Assembly (NCBI RefSeq): GCF_000828675.1
Contig: NZ_AP014510.1
Location: forward strand, 2,003,413-2,067,412
Origin: Thermotoga profunda AZM34c06
GTDB lineage: Bacteria; Thermotogota; Thermotogae; Thermotogales; DSM-5069
Length of the DNA: 64,000 nucleotides
Direction of reading: 5' to 3'
Position 1 is the stretch's first letter, and each line of letters starts with the position of its first letter. The notes under the pieces were generated by a model. That model saw only the letters and a program-made list of their open reading frames with translations. It searched no databases and was not told where the DNA came from. The translations under genes were made by a program, and so were the position numbers. Of this stretch, positions 35,251-43,054 are shown piece by piece.

Positions 35251-36327
35251 ATGAGAATTACAAAGATTGTTCTGTTTTGTGCAATTACTGTATTCATGGT
35301 GCTTGGCTCTCTTGGTCCTTTCAAGTCTCATGACGACCTTGAGACCATAAGTCCTGGACCAGGTGTTACGCAGGTAAAGAAATTGAGCGATTACTTTCCT
35401 GAACTTCGTGGAACACCTGGTGATACAGATATCTACGTACTTGAGGGTAAGGAATCAGGTGGTTGTGTTTTAATCGTTGGCGGGACTCATCCGAATGAAC
35501 CTGCAGGTTACTGCACAGCCAGGATTATTGTAGAGAATTTTTACGTAGAGAAAGGAAAAGTCATAGTCATACCAAGAGCAAATATCAGTGCTTTTTCACA
35601 CACACAACCTCTGGAAGCCACACCTGGAAAGATACACTTCTCATGGAATAATAAAGAAATGATAATAACTATAGGTTCGAGATTAACAAATCCAATTCAT
35701 CAATGGCCAGATCCAAGATTATACAAAACAACTGGTGGGCAGATTCTCAGTGGTTCTGAACGCCGCAATCTAAATAGGGCATATCCTGGAAATCCAAGAG
35801 GAACAATGACCGAAAAAATAGCATACGCAATTATGCAAGTTATACGTATAGAAAAACCTCAAATATCAATTGATCTGCACGAAGCAGCACCTGAATATAC
35901 TACAGTAAATGCAATAGTAGCTCACGATCGTGCACTCGATATCGCTGTAGAAGCTGCCATGATGCTTGAGATGGATGGAATTGATATAAGTGTCGAAAGA
36001 TCTCCCAGAGAATTTCACGGGTTATCCCATAGAGAATGGGGAGATAATTCAGAGACACTTGCCTTTTTGCTCGAAGTTGCTAACCCATCACAGGGAAGAC
36101 TCAGGGGAAAAACCAACGAAAGACTGGTTATAACAGGATTCGATGAGTATTATTTGAAGGCGGCGAAAGCAGGTAGACTCAACGTTCCATACGATGAGAA
36201 AGGTCTTCCTCTTAACTTAAGAATAAAGAGACATTTGAAAACAATTTTGATGATCATTGACACCTTCAACACATATAACCACGAAAATTCAATAGTACTG
36301 ACCGACCCTTCAGGAGCCTCATTTTGA
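35251..36327 (+). CDS. Exported M14-type zinc deacylase/carboxypeptidase, copy 2
   Basis: The 358-residue protein has an N-terminal signal-anchor (VLFCAITVFMVLGSLGPF) and the same active-site blocks as the copy at 32.7 kb: VGGTHPNEPAG, SIDLHEAAP and FLLEVANPSQ. Shared segments such as GVTQ-K-LSDY and SHRE(F/W)GD show the two are paralogues, clearly diverged. Both ends of the reading frame look intact. It is the last gene of the plus-strand unit; its stop is one base from the stop of the convergent PgsW-like gene. Confidence 0.8.
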   Translation: MRITKIVLFCAITVFMVLGSLGPFKSHDDLETISPGPGVTQVKKLSDYFPELRGTPGDTDIYVLEGKESGGCVLIVGGTHPNEPAGYCTARIIVENFYVEKGKVIVIPRANISAFSHTQPLEATPGKIHFSWNNKEMIITIGSRLTNPIHQWPDPRLYKTTGGQILSGSERRNLNRAYPGNPRGTMTEKIAYAIMQVIRIEKPQISIDLHEAAPEYTTVNAIVAHDRALDIAVEAAMMLEMDGIDISVERSPREFHGLSHREWGDNSETLAFLLEVANPSQGRLRGKTNERLVITGFDEYYLKAAKAGRLNVPYDEKGLPLNLRIKRHLKTILMIIDTFNTYNHENSIVLTDPSGASF

Positions 36328-36328
36328 C

Positions 36329-37288
36329 TTAGCGCGCTTTGACAAATTGCTTTATCAGGTTTTTGCATCTTTTTTCTGAAGCCTTTGGCAAAGGTATAGG
36401 ATCCCATAACAAACCATATTTTGTGGTCAATTTTTTCATATTGAGCAAACTCAAAACAGGTACATTATTGTTAATCATCAATCCTATCATTGATTCATTG
36501 TCCAGAGTTCCCTTATCAGTTATCAAACCAACTTGCATTGCCGCAGTGGCGGATCTACCGAGATTGATCAAACTTCCACCGATATTCACAAATGCAGCTA
36601 TCCGTTCATCGCAATTGCTTATGTAGACTTGGTAAAACCACCAAAGATCGTGCTCGAAAGATTCTCCTTCGCGAAATACAAAATCGTATTCACTTGCTTT
36701 GCGTTTCAATTTATCCCGAATTTCCTCGGAAAATTCACTTCCTTTGTTGTCCGAACCACCGTAGGAGAATAACAGTGGCCTTTCGAATCCAATTTCCACC
36801 AGCCAATTGAAAAGATCAAGAACGGTAAAATCAATTTGATTTGCTCCCCATTGTGATGCTCCTATTGAGCAGATCACCAATGGTCTGGCTCCTATTGCTT
36901 TGCATGCACTCAGTGTAGCAACTATAAGACCGGGAAAAGAACCAGATGCACCAACTGCTACGCAATCTCCTTTTTTAACACCGATTTTGATCAACAAATA
37001 AGAGATCAAAACAGCCATATCGGGATTTGTCGTAGTCCTCTTTGATTCAAGGTCACCTGCTGTCGTTGTAAGTTCTGTAAGTTCTTCACCTATCAAACCT
37101 GTCCTGTTCGGATCAATCAAAGGATCAATCTGGTTTGATCTTCTTTGACTTATTGCATCTATTGCTTCCTCCATGATCAATGATGCTCTGTAAAGTTCAT
37201 CAAAATGAGAATATAAATCAAAAGGTATGAACAACCAGAGCAAGTATAATATCACAGCAGTAATGAACCAAATAAGAACCTTTTTCAT
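36329..37288 (-). CDS. Poly-gamma-glutamate system protein (PgsW-like)
   Basis: The 319-residue protein has one N-terminal membrane anchor (VLIWFITAVILYLLWLFIPF). The rest is an extracytoplasmic or membrane-facing alpha/beta domain: DPNRTGLIGEELTELTTTAG, VAVGASGSFPGLIVATLSA, SIGASQWGANQ, FVNIGGSLINLG. This pattern matches a family found beside pgsB/pgsC in fusobacteria and others; its biochemical role is not established. ATG 37288 overlaps the pgsC stop as ATGA; a frame reaching 37402 would overlap pgsC heavily and is rejected. Confidence 0.75.
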   Translation of the reverse strand: MKKVLIWFITAVILYLLWLFIPFDLYSHFDELYRASLIMEEAIDAISQRRSNQIDPLIDPNRTGLIGEELTELTTTAGDLESKRTTTNPDMAVLISYLLIKIGVKKGDCVAVGASGSFPGLIVATLSACKAIGARPLVICSIGASQWGANQIDFTVLDLFNWLVEIGFERPLLFSYGGSDNKGSEFSEEIRDKLKRKASEYDFVFREGESFEHDLWWFYQVYISNCDERIAAFVNIGGSLINLGRSATAAMQVGLITDKGTLDNESMIGLMINNNVPVLSLLNMKKLTTKYGLLWDPIPLPKASEKRCKNLIKQFVKAR

Positions 37289-37710
37289 AATACCAGCATG
37301 ACCACCAATCTTATAGTTACAGAGACCGCACACACAGAAATGAGAGTTATGAAAATGCCTTGACGTTCCATAGTATTTGCTAACAATCCTGGTATAACCC
37401 AACCAATAGTTTGTAGTTCAATCGGTTGTAGACCAGCTAAAGGAACAAATTTTCTAAAAAGCAATGTAAAGAAGGTAGACAAAAGTATCATCAATATGAA
37501 ACGCCTTCTTGTGTACAAAAATAAATGCCTACGTAGTACTTTGTAAACTAAAAGGCAAGCAAATGAAATCAATGTTGTACACAGTATTCTATATGGCTGA
37601 TCTACGTAAAAAGAGAGCCAGACCGGCACAATAATTCCACCAGGATAAAGACCTGTTAATTCCACAAAAAAAGTTGAAATGAGAATACCTATAGCTGCGA
37701 TTTCAAACAT
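37285..37710 (-). CDS. pgsC: Poly-gamma-glutamate synthase subunit PgsC
   Basis: PgsC is the small membrane subunit that forms the polymerase with PgsB. The 141-residue protein is almost entirely hydrophobic with about four to five helices and carries the family's N-terminal pattern (ELTGLYPGGIIVPVWLSFYVDQP) and GLQPIELQTIGWVIPGLLANTM near residue 105. Length agrees with B. subtilis PgsC (149). It overlaps the pgsB gene by 22 nt and the PgsW-like gene by 4 nt. Confidence 0.9.
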   Translation of the reverse strand: MFEIAAIGILISTFFVELTGLYPGGIIVPVWLSFYVDQPYRILCTTLISFACLLVYKVLRRHLFLYTRRRFILMILLSTFFTLLFRKFVPLAGLQPIELQTIGWVIPGLLANTMERQGIFITLISVCAVSVTIRLVVMLVL

Positions 37711-38840
37711 CTTTCACTCTCCTGCCATTGATCAATTAGCTTCAATCCCGTATCTGCAATATTGCCAAATCCAAAAACAATTGTTCCTGATTCAAGTTTG
37801 TTGATTTCGGTCAAGACACTTTCTATTTTCATAGGCAGGCACTTTGAGTTTCCAAGCCTTCTTACAAATAATACATTGTCCGGTCCTGTCACGTAAAGCC
37901 TCTCAAAGGGGAACCATGTTTTAAGCTGCCTTAGCCACTGTGCTGTTCTATCGACTCTATCAGGTCTAAGATTCAAAACACCAACGAATTTTGGATCTAC
38001 CAATCCATTTTGTATTAAAAATTGCTTTGCTTTTTCAAAAACCTTGATGGTAGAATCAGGATCATTTGCAGCAAAACCATTTATAGCGATTACACCATTA
38101 TTAATTCTCCAACATCTAAGTGCTCCTATATCACCTGGTACATCTGTAAAAATCTTTGTGATCTTTTCCTTCTGTAATCCTATAAATTCACAAACAGCAG
38201 AAGCTAATATGAGGTTCTCGTCAAACTCAAGATAATCACCTGGCTTGATTATTTGTTCATGTGGTTCAATTTCAATTACGGTACATTCCTTCTTTCTCAG
38301 TATTTCTAATGATGATCTATCGAGATTTCCCTTCGTGGTTATCACTGTTGAACCATAATTACATGCTGAAACAATGTTTTTCCTAACTTCTTTAATACTA
38401 TTACCAAGTTCTTCTACATGATCAACTGTAATGCGGGCTATAACTACAATATGTGGTTTCAAAATATTTTGTATCTCACACCGAAGAATCTCTGGATTCA
38501 CACTCATCGTTTCACAGACAAAACCCTCAACAGCTAAACGATTTGCAGTCTTCAAGAACACTCTGATTTGCTCAGTAACTAAAGGTTTTCTTTTTCTTTC
38601 GATGATTTTTTCTTCGCCATCAGGATAAATAAGTACAGGTTTTGATCCAGTAACTTTCCCCAAAACCTTCATTCCATTTTGTCTAAGAGCAAATGTTATA
38701 AGCCTTGTGACACTTGATTTACCACGTACACCCGTCACGGCGATTCTTAATCTTATTGAATTTCGCTTTAAATGAGCGTATATTGCTTCAAACATAAGAA
38801 AAGTCACGAATATCAGAAGACAGGCTAAGACAACCATCAT
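37689..38840 (-). CDS. pgsB: Poly-gamma-glutamate synthase catalytic subunit PgsB
   Basis: PgsB is an amide ligase related to Mur ligases that joins glutamates through the gamma-carboxyl using ATP. The 383-residue protein has an N-terminal membrane helix, P-loop VTGVRGKSSVTRLI, VCETMSVNPE, RITVDHVEELG and FGFGNIADTGLKLI; length fits B. subtilis PgsB (393). ATG 38840 is 8 nt after AGGAG, whereas a GTG at 38888 overlapping the ABC gene has no good site. No pgsA/capA or pgsE gene is present in the window. Confidence 0.9.
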   Translation of the reverse strand: MMVVLACLLIFVTFLMFEAIYAHLKRNSIRLRIAVTGVRGKSSVTRLITFALRQNGMKVLGKVTGSKPVLIYPDGEEKIIERKRKPLVTEQIRVFLKTANRLAVEGFVCETMSVNPEILRCEIQNILKPHIVVIARITVDHVEELGNSIKEVRKNIVSACNYGSTVITTKGNLDRSSLEILRKKECTVIEIEPHEQIIKPGDYLEFDENLILASAVCEFIGLQKEKITKIFTDVPGDIGALRCWRINNGVIAINGFAANDPDSTIKVFEKAKQFLIQNGLVDPKFVGVLNLRPDRVDRTAQWLRQLKTWFPFERLYVTGPDNVLFVRRLGNSKCLPMKIESVLTEINKLESGTIVFGFGNIADTGLKLIDQWQESERCLKSQL

Positions 38841-38884
38841 ATTCGATCTCCTCACAAATAAAAGCACCTTTACAAACCCGGATC

Positions 38885-40765
38885 TCACGCATCGACCAAT
38901 GCTCCTAAGAATTGGCTCTTGTACAATTGTGCATAGAATCCGTTTTTCTCGAGCAATTCTTTGTGCGTGCCTTTCTCTATGATTTTACCTTCATTCATTA
39001 CCAGAATCAAATCGGCATTCCTTATCGTTGAAAGTCTATGTGCTATGATGAAGCTCGTTCGACCTTTCATGAGATCGTCCATCGCTTTTTGAATGTAAAT
39101 CTCTGTTAGGGTGTCTACATTACTGGTTGCTTCGTCCAAGATAAGGATATCGGGATCTGATAAAAATGCCCTTGCTATTGTTATCAGTTGCTTTTCGCCG
39201 TAAGATATATTGGTTGCCTCCTCATTTATCATCGTCTCATACCCATCAGGTAAAGCCATTATGAAATGATGTGCTTGTGCCATCTTTGCTGCCTTTATTA
39301 TTTCGTCTTCTGTGGCATTTTCTTTTCCATAGGCGATATTTTCTCTTATCGTGCCATTGAACAACCAAGTGTCTTGAAGTACCATTCCAAAAGATTTTCT
39401 CAAATTATTCTTGTGAATATCTCTTATATCTATTCCATCGAGTTTTATACTACCGTTTTGTATCTCGTAGAATCTCATCAATAGATTCACCAGTGTAGTC
39501 TTTCCGGCACCCGTTGGACCGACGATCGCTATTCTCTGCCCACTTTTGACTTCTATGTTTAAATCTTCTATCAAAGGTTTTTCTGGAACATAACTGAAAT
39601 AGACTTTTTCAAAATTGATTTCTCCTTTTACTCTTTCCAATTTAACTGCTTCTGGTTTCTCGGGTCTTTCTTCTGGCTCGTCTAATACCTCAAAAACTCT
39701 CTCGGCAGCGGCAATGGTAGATTGAATAAGATTGGCTATATTTGATATCTGCACGATGGGTTGTGTGAATTGCTGTGAATATTGGATAAATGCCTGGACA
39801 TCACCTATCGTTATGGCTCTTTTTGTGACAAGGATTCCACCAACCACAGAGACTATTACATATCCAAGGTTACCTATGAATCTCATCAATGGCATGATCA
39901 TACCAGACAAAAACTGTGCCTTATAACTTGCGTCATACAATTGCTTGTTGATGTCTTCAAATTTTTCGATCGAATCTTTTTCTCTAAGATAAGCCTTGAC
40001 AACTACATGCCCTCCGTAGGTCTCTTCGGTATGTCCACTGATTTCACCAAGGCGTTTTTGCTGTCTGATGAAATACCTCTGGGAATATTTTGCGATGAAA
40101 GCTGTTGCAGCTATACTCAATGGCAGAGTGAGTGCGGTCACACCAGTTAAAAGTGGGCTTATCGTTAACATCATGATCAAAACACCAACGATCGAGATGA
40201 TACCTGATACAAACTGAACTAAACTCTGCTGCAAGGTATTACTTATGAGATCAACATCGTTTATCACGCGGCTGAGAATCTCTCCATGAGTCTTTGAGTC
40301 GTAGAATTTCAATGGTAATCTGGATAGTTTTTCAGATATATCTTTTCTCATCTTCATGACAATCTTTTGTGAAACACCTGCCATTACATATTGTTGAATA
40401 TAATTGAGCAATGCACTGATAATGTACAAAATACTAACCTGAATCAAGATCCTTGCAACGTAAGAGAAATTTATACCTGCATTTGGCAAACGAAGCATCT
40501 TTGCCATAATTCCACGAAAGATCTCTGTAGTCGCCTTACCCAATATCTTTGGAGCTATTATCGTCAGAACAGTTGCCGTAATAGTTATAGCCAAAACAAT
40601 AACTATCGGAACAAAGTATGGCTTTAGATAGGTGATCAATCTTCTCAAAGTTCCTTTGAAATCCTTTGCCTTTTCTGCTGGTCTTGCGAACATCGGTCCG
40701 CCTGGTCTTGGTCCTCTGTCTGGCATTGGTCTGAATTGAGGGGTAGTTCTTTTTTCATCTGCCAT
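38885..40765 (-). CDS. Heterodimeric ABC exporter subunit, catalytically competent half (TM288-like)
   Basis: The ~626-residue membrane-ATPase half-transporter has a Pro-rich N-tail (FRPMPDRGPRPGGPMF), six helices to about residue 350, Walker A GPTGAGKTTLVNLLMRFY, Walker B DILILDEATSN with catalytic Glu, and His in FIIAHRLST. Its signature loop is degenerate (ISYGEKQ in place of LSGGQ). This is complementary to the partner's defects, as in T. maritima TM287/288. ATG 40765 follows GGAGGTGAG. It precedes pgsB with a 44-nt gap. Confidence 0.9.
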   Translation of the reverse strand: MADEKRTTPQFRPMPDRGPRPGGPMFARPAEKAKDFKGTLRRLITYLKPYFVPIVIVLAITITATVLTIIAPKILGKATTEIFRGIMAKMLRLPNAGINFSYVARILIQVSILYIISALLNYIQQYVMAGVSQKIVMKMRKDISEKLSRLPLKFYDSKTHGEILSRVINDVDLISNTLQQSLVQFVSGIISIVGVLIMMLTISPLLTGVTALTLPLSIAATAFIAKYSQRYFIRQQKRLGEISGHTEETYGGHVVVKAYLREKDSIEKFEDINKQLYDASYKAQFLSGMIMPLMRFIGNLGYVIVSVVGGILVTKRAITIGDVQAFIQYSQQFTQPIVQISNIANLIQSTIAAAERVFEVLDEPEERPEKPEAVKLERVKGEINFEKVYFSYVPEKPLIEDLNIEVKSGQRIAIVGPTGAGKTTLVNLLMRFYEIQNGSIKLDGIDIRDIHKNNLRKSFGMVLQDTWLFNGTIRENIAYGKENATEDEIIKAAKMAQAHHFIMALPDGYETMINEEATNISYGEKQLITIARAFLSDPDILILDEATSNVDTLTEIYIQKAMDDLMKGRTSFIIAHRLSTIRNADLILVMNEGKIIEKGTHKELLEKNGFYAQLYKSQFLGALVDA

Positions 40766-42500
40766 TGAGCTCACCTCCAACCGCTTCTTCTTCTGAGATC
40801 TGTGAGAGTACTATTTCTCTGTATACCTCATTTGTCTGCATGAGTTCTTTATGAGTTCCTATTCCTCTTATTTTTCCATCCTTCAGGACTATGATCTGGT
40901 CGGCATGCATGATCGTTGCAACCCTCTGGGCAACTATGATCACAGTGGCATCTTTCGTCTCTTTGAATAATCTTGTTCTTACACGTGCATCCGTCTTGAA
41001 GTCAAGAGCAGAAAAGGTATCATCAAAAAGATAAATCTTTGGCTTTGCTGCAATTGCACGAGCTATAGATATTCTTTGTTTTTGTCCACCAGAGAGATTA
41101 GTTCCACCTTGTGCGATAGTTGTATTTAAACCATCTGGCATCTTTTGAGCAAATTCATTTACCTGTGCTATTTCGGCGGCATTGAATATATCTTCGTTTG
41201 TCAATTGATTTCTACCAAACCTTATATTGTCTGCTATAGTCCCAGAAAAAATTATCGCCTTTTGTGGAGCATAACCTATCATATTTCGCAATTTTTCCAG
41301 TGGAATTCGACGCACATCAACACCATCTATCTTTACACTGCCTTCTGTAACATCGTAGAATCTCAAAATCAAATTCAACATCGTTGTCTTTCCAGAGCCA
41401 GTGCTACCAATGATCGCGGTCACTTTCCCAGGTTCAGCCTTAAAAGAAATGTCCTGCAGGGCTGTTTCCTTGGCCCCTGGATAATGAAATGTCACATTTT
41501 CAAACTCAATTACACCTTTGCCTTCTGGTATAACAGGGTTCTCTGGTTCTTTGACAGTTGGTTCTGTTTGCAATACTTCAACAGCTCTCTGTGCAGAAAC
41601 AGAAGCACGTGGTAAAAACACAAAGATCATGGAAATCATGACAAAGGAAAAGAGAATTTGCATCACATATTGCATAACTGCCATCATCGAACCAACTTGA
41701 AGTTTTCCAAGATCTATTTGTTTAGCACCAAACCAGATCAATGCAATAACTGTGAAATTCATTACGATCATCATTATTGGAAAAATGATGGCTCCTATCC
41801 TGTTGACCTTCAAAGCAGTTTGTGTCAAATCTTCATTTGCTTGTTCAAATCTGTTTTTCTCATATTCTTCTTTGTTAAAAGCTCTGATAACTCTAATACC
41901 TGTGACTCTCTCTCTGAGCACGAGATTTAATCTGTCTATCTTTTTTTGCATACTCTTAAACAATGGCATAGTTTTACTGAATATGAAGTACATCGCAACC
42001 AGAGCTATGGGTACAGTTATGAGCAAAATCATTGTGAGTTTTGCATCTTTTGATATTGCCATGATTATACTGCCAATGGCAACTATTGGCGCTCTTATGA
42101 CCATTCTCTGTATCATAACTAATGCTTGCTGTATTTGAGTTATGTCATTTGTCGTTCTTGTGATCAGAGATGCTGTGCTGAATCTATCAATCTCGGCAAG
42201 TGAAAAACTTTGAATCTTCCTGTAAAGATCATTCCGCAGATCTCTACCCGCTGCCATAGCAGCCTTAGCTGATGTCAAACTCATCAAGATTATTGCTAAT
42301 ACCTGAACTAATGATACGAGTAACATCTTTCCACCGACTTGCCATATATAATCGATATTACCTTTTGTGATCCCTTTGTCTACAATTTGGGACATGAGAT
42401 CTGGCAGATACAAAGTCACATAAGAATCAACAATCACGAGCGCAACAGTTATAATTACCAACCAAAAATAAGGCTTGAGATACCTGAAAACCTTAAACAC
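40755..42500 (-). CDS. Heterodimeric ABC exporter subunit, degenerate-site half (TM287-like)
   Basis: The ~581-residue half-transporter has six helices, Walker A GSTGSGKTTMLN, intact signature LSGGQKQRISIARA, but Walker B IYLFDDTFSALD with Asp in place of the catalytic Glu, and Gln for the switch His (IIVAQRVAT). Its site is therefore the non-hydrolysing one of the pair. GTG 42500 follows GGGGTGAT. It overlaps the marR end by 8 nt and the partner gene by 11 nt. Substrate is unknown: multidrug type in homologues, possibly linked to the capsule-like locus here. Confidence 0.9.
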   Translation of the reverse strand: MFKVFRYLKPYFWLVIITVALVIVDSYVTLYLPDLMSQIVDKGITKGNIDYIWQVGGKMLLVSLVQVLAIILMSLTSAKAAMAAGRDLRNDLYRKIQSFSLAEIDRFSTASLITRTTNDITQIQQALVMIQRMVIRAPIVAIGSIIMAISKDAKLTMILLITVPIALVAMYFIFSKTMPLFKSMQKKIDRLNLVLRERVTGIRVIRAFNKEEYEKNRFEQANEDLTQTALKVNRIGAIIFPIMMIVMNFTVIALIWFGAKQIDLGKLQVGSMMAVMQYVMQILFSFVMISMIFVFLPRASVSAQRAVEVLQTEPTVKEPENPVIPEGKGVIEFENVTFHYPGAKETALQDISFKAEPGKVTAIIGSTGSGKTTMLNLILRFYDVTEGSVKIDGVDVRRIPLEKLRNMIGYAPQKAIIFSGTIADNIRFGRNQLTNEDIFNAAEIAQVNEFAQKMPDGLNTTIAQGGTNLSGGQKQRISIARAIAAKPKIYLFDDTFSALDFKTDARVRTRLFKETKDATVIIVAQRVATIMHADQIIVLKDGKIRGIGTHKELMQTNEVYREIVLSQISEEEAVGGELNGR

Positions 42501-42936
42501 TGCGATCACCCCTTAGATGTTTTTTTAAATTGACTATCATCCTGTCCAAAAATTGTTTGAGTTGATTTTTTTCATCTTCGGAGAATCCTTGCATAGCTAT
42601 CTTTTCTATCTCCTGCATTTGCTCTTGTAAAAATTTATGGGAGCCCTTACCTTTTTTCGTCAAAAAAACTCGCTGAAGTCTTCTATCGTTCGCATCTTGT
42701 TGCCTTTCTATAAGGCCTGCTTTTTCCATTCTTCTTAACATGATGGCAACTGTCGCTGGTCTTAAATTGAGCTTCTCCGCAATTTGGTTTTGCGTAATAC
42801 CTTCGTTTTTTCCTATGATCATGAGCATGGGCGGTTGACCTGGATGTATACCAAGATCTTCCAATTGTTCATGAACAAGGTGAAAATGCAACCTTTGTAC
42901 AATGAGAAACCGCTTAAAAACGTAATCTTCGTTCAT
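42493..42936 (-). CDS. MarR-family transcriptional regulator
   Basis: The 147-residue winged-helix protein has the MarR core: QPPMLMIIGKNEGITQNQIAEKLNLRPATVAIMLRRMEKAGLIERQQDANDRRLQRVFLTKKG, shown here only to name its blocks (recognition helix RPATVAIMLRRM, wing DANDRRLQRVFLT). It is the first gene of the unit with the ABC exporter and pgs genes, and likely represses its own promoter through a palindrome 19 bp upstream. AAGGAG lies 7 nt before ATG. Confidence 0.92.
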   Translation of the reverse strand: MNEDYVFKRFLIVQRLHFHLVHEQLEDLGIHPGQPPMLMIIGKNEGITQNQIAEKLNLRPATVAIMLRRMEKAGLIERQQDANDRRLQRVFLTKKGKGSHKFLQEQMQEIEKIAMQGFSEDEKNQLKQFLDRMIVNLKKHLRGDRSV

Positions 42937-42954
42937 ACTATCACTCCTTAATTT

Positions 42955-42975
42955 GACGTCTAATAATTAGATGTC
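42955..42975. promoter_or_regulatory. Palindromic MarR operator candidate
   Basis: A 21-bp near-perfect palindrome (GACGTCTAAT A ATTAGATGTC) lies between the divergent marR and G1PDH genes. A second pair of arms, TTAATTTGACGT at 42949-42960 and ACGTCAATTAAG at 43001-43012, surrounds it. MarR proteins bind such palindromes beside their own gene, so autoregulation is likely, perhaps with effects on the divergent gene. Confidence 0.6.
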
Positions 42976-43054
42976 TATATATTATCACTGACAAAATCAA
43001 ACGTCAATTAAGAAATTTCTACATCATGGTTGTATAATGATTTCAGGTGATCAG

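Noticed and set aside
37289-37402. PgsW-like protein extended to 37402
   Set aside because: The extra 38 residues are an out-of-frame shadow of pgsC, whereas ATG 37288 overlaps the pgsC stop in the usual coupled way.
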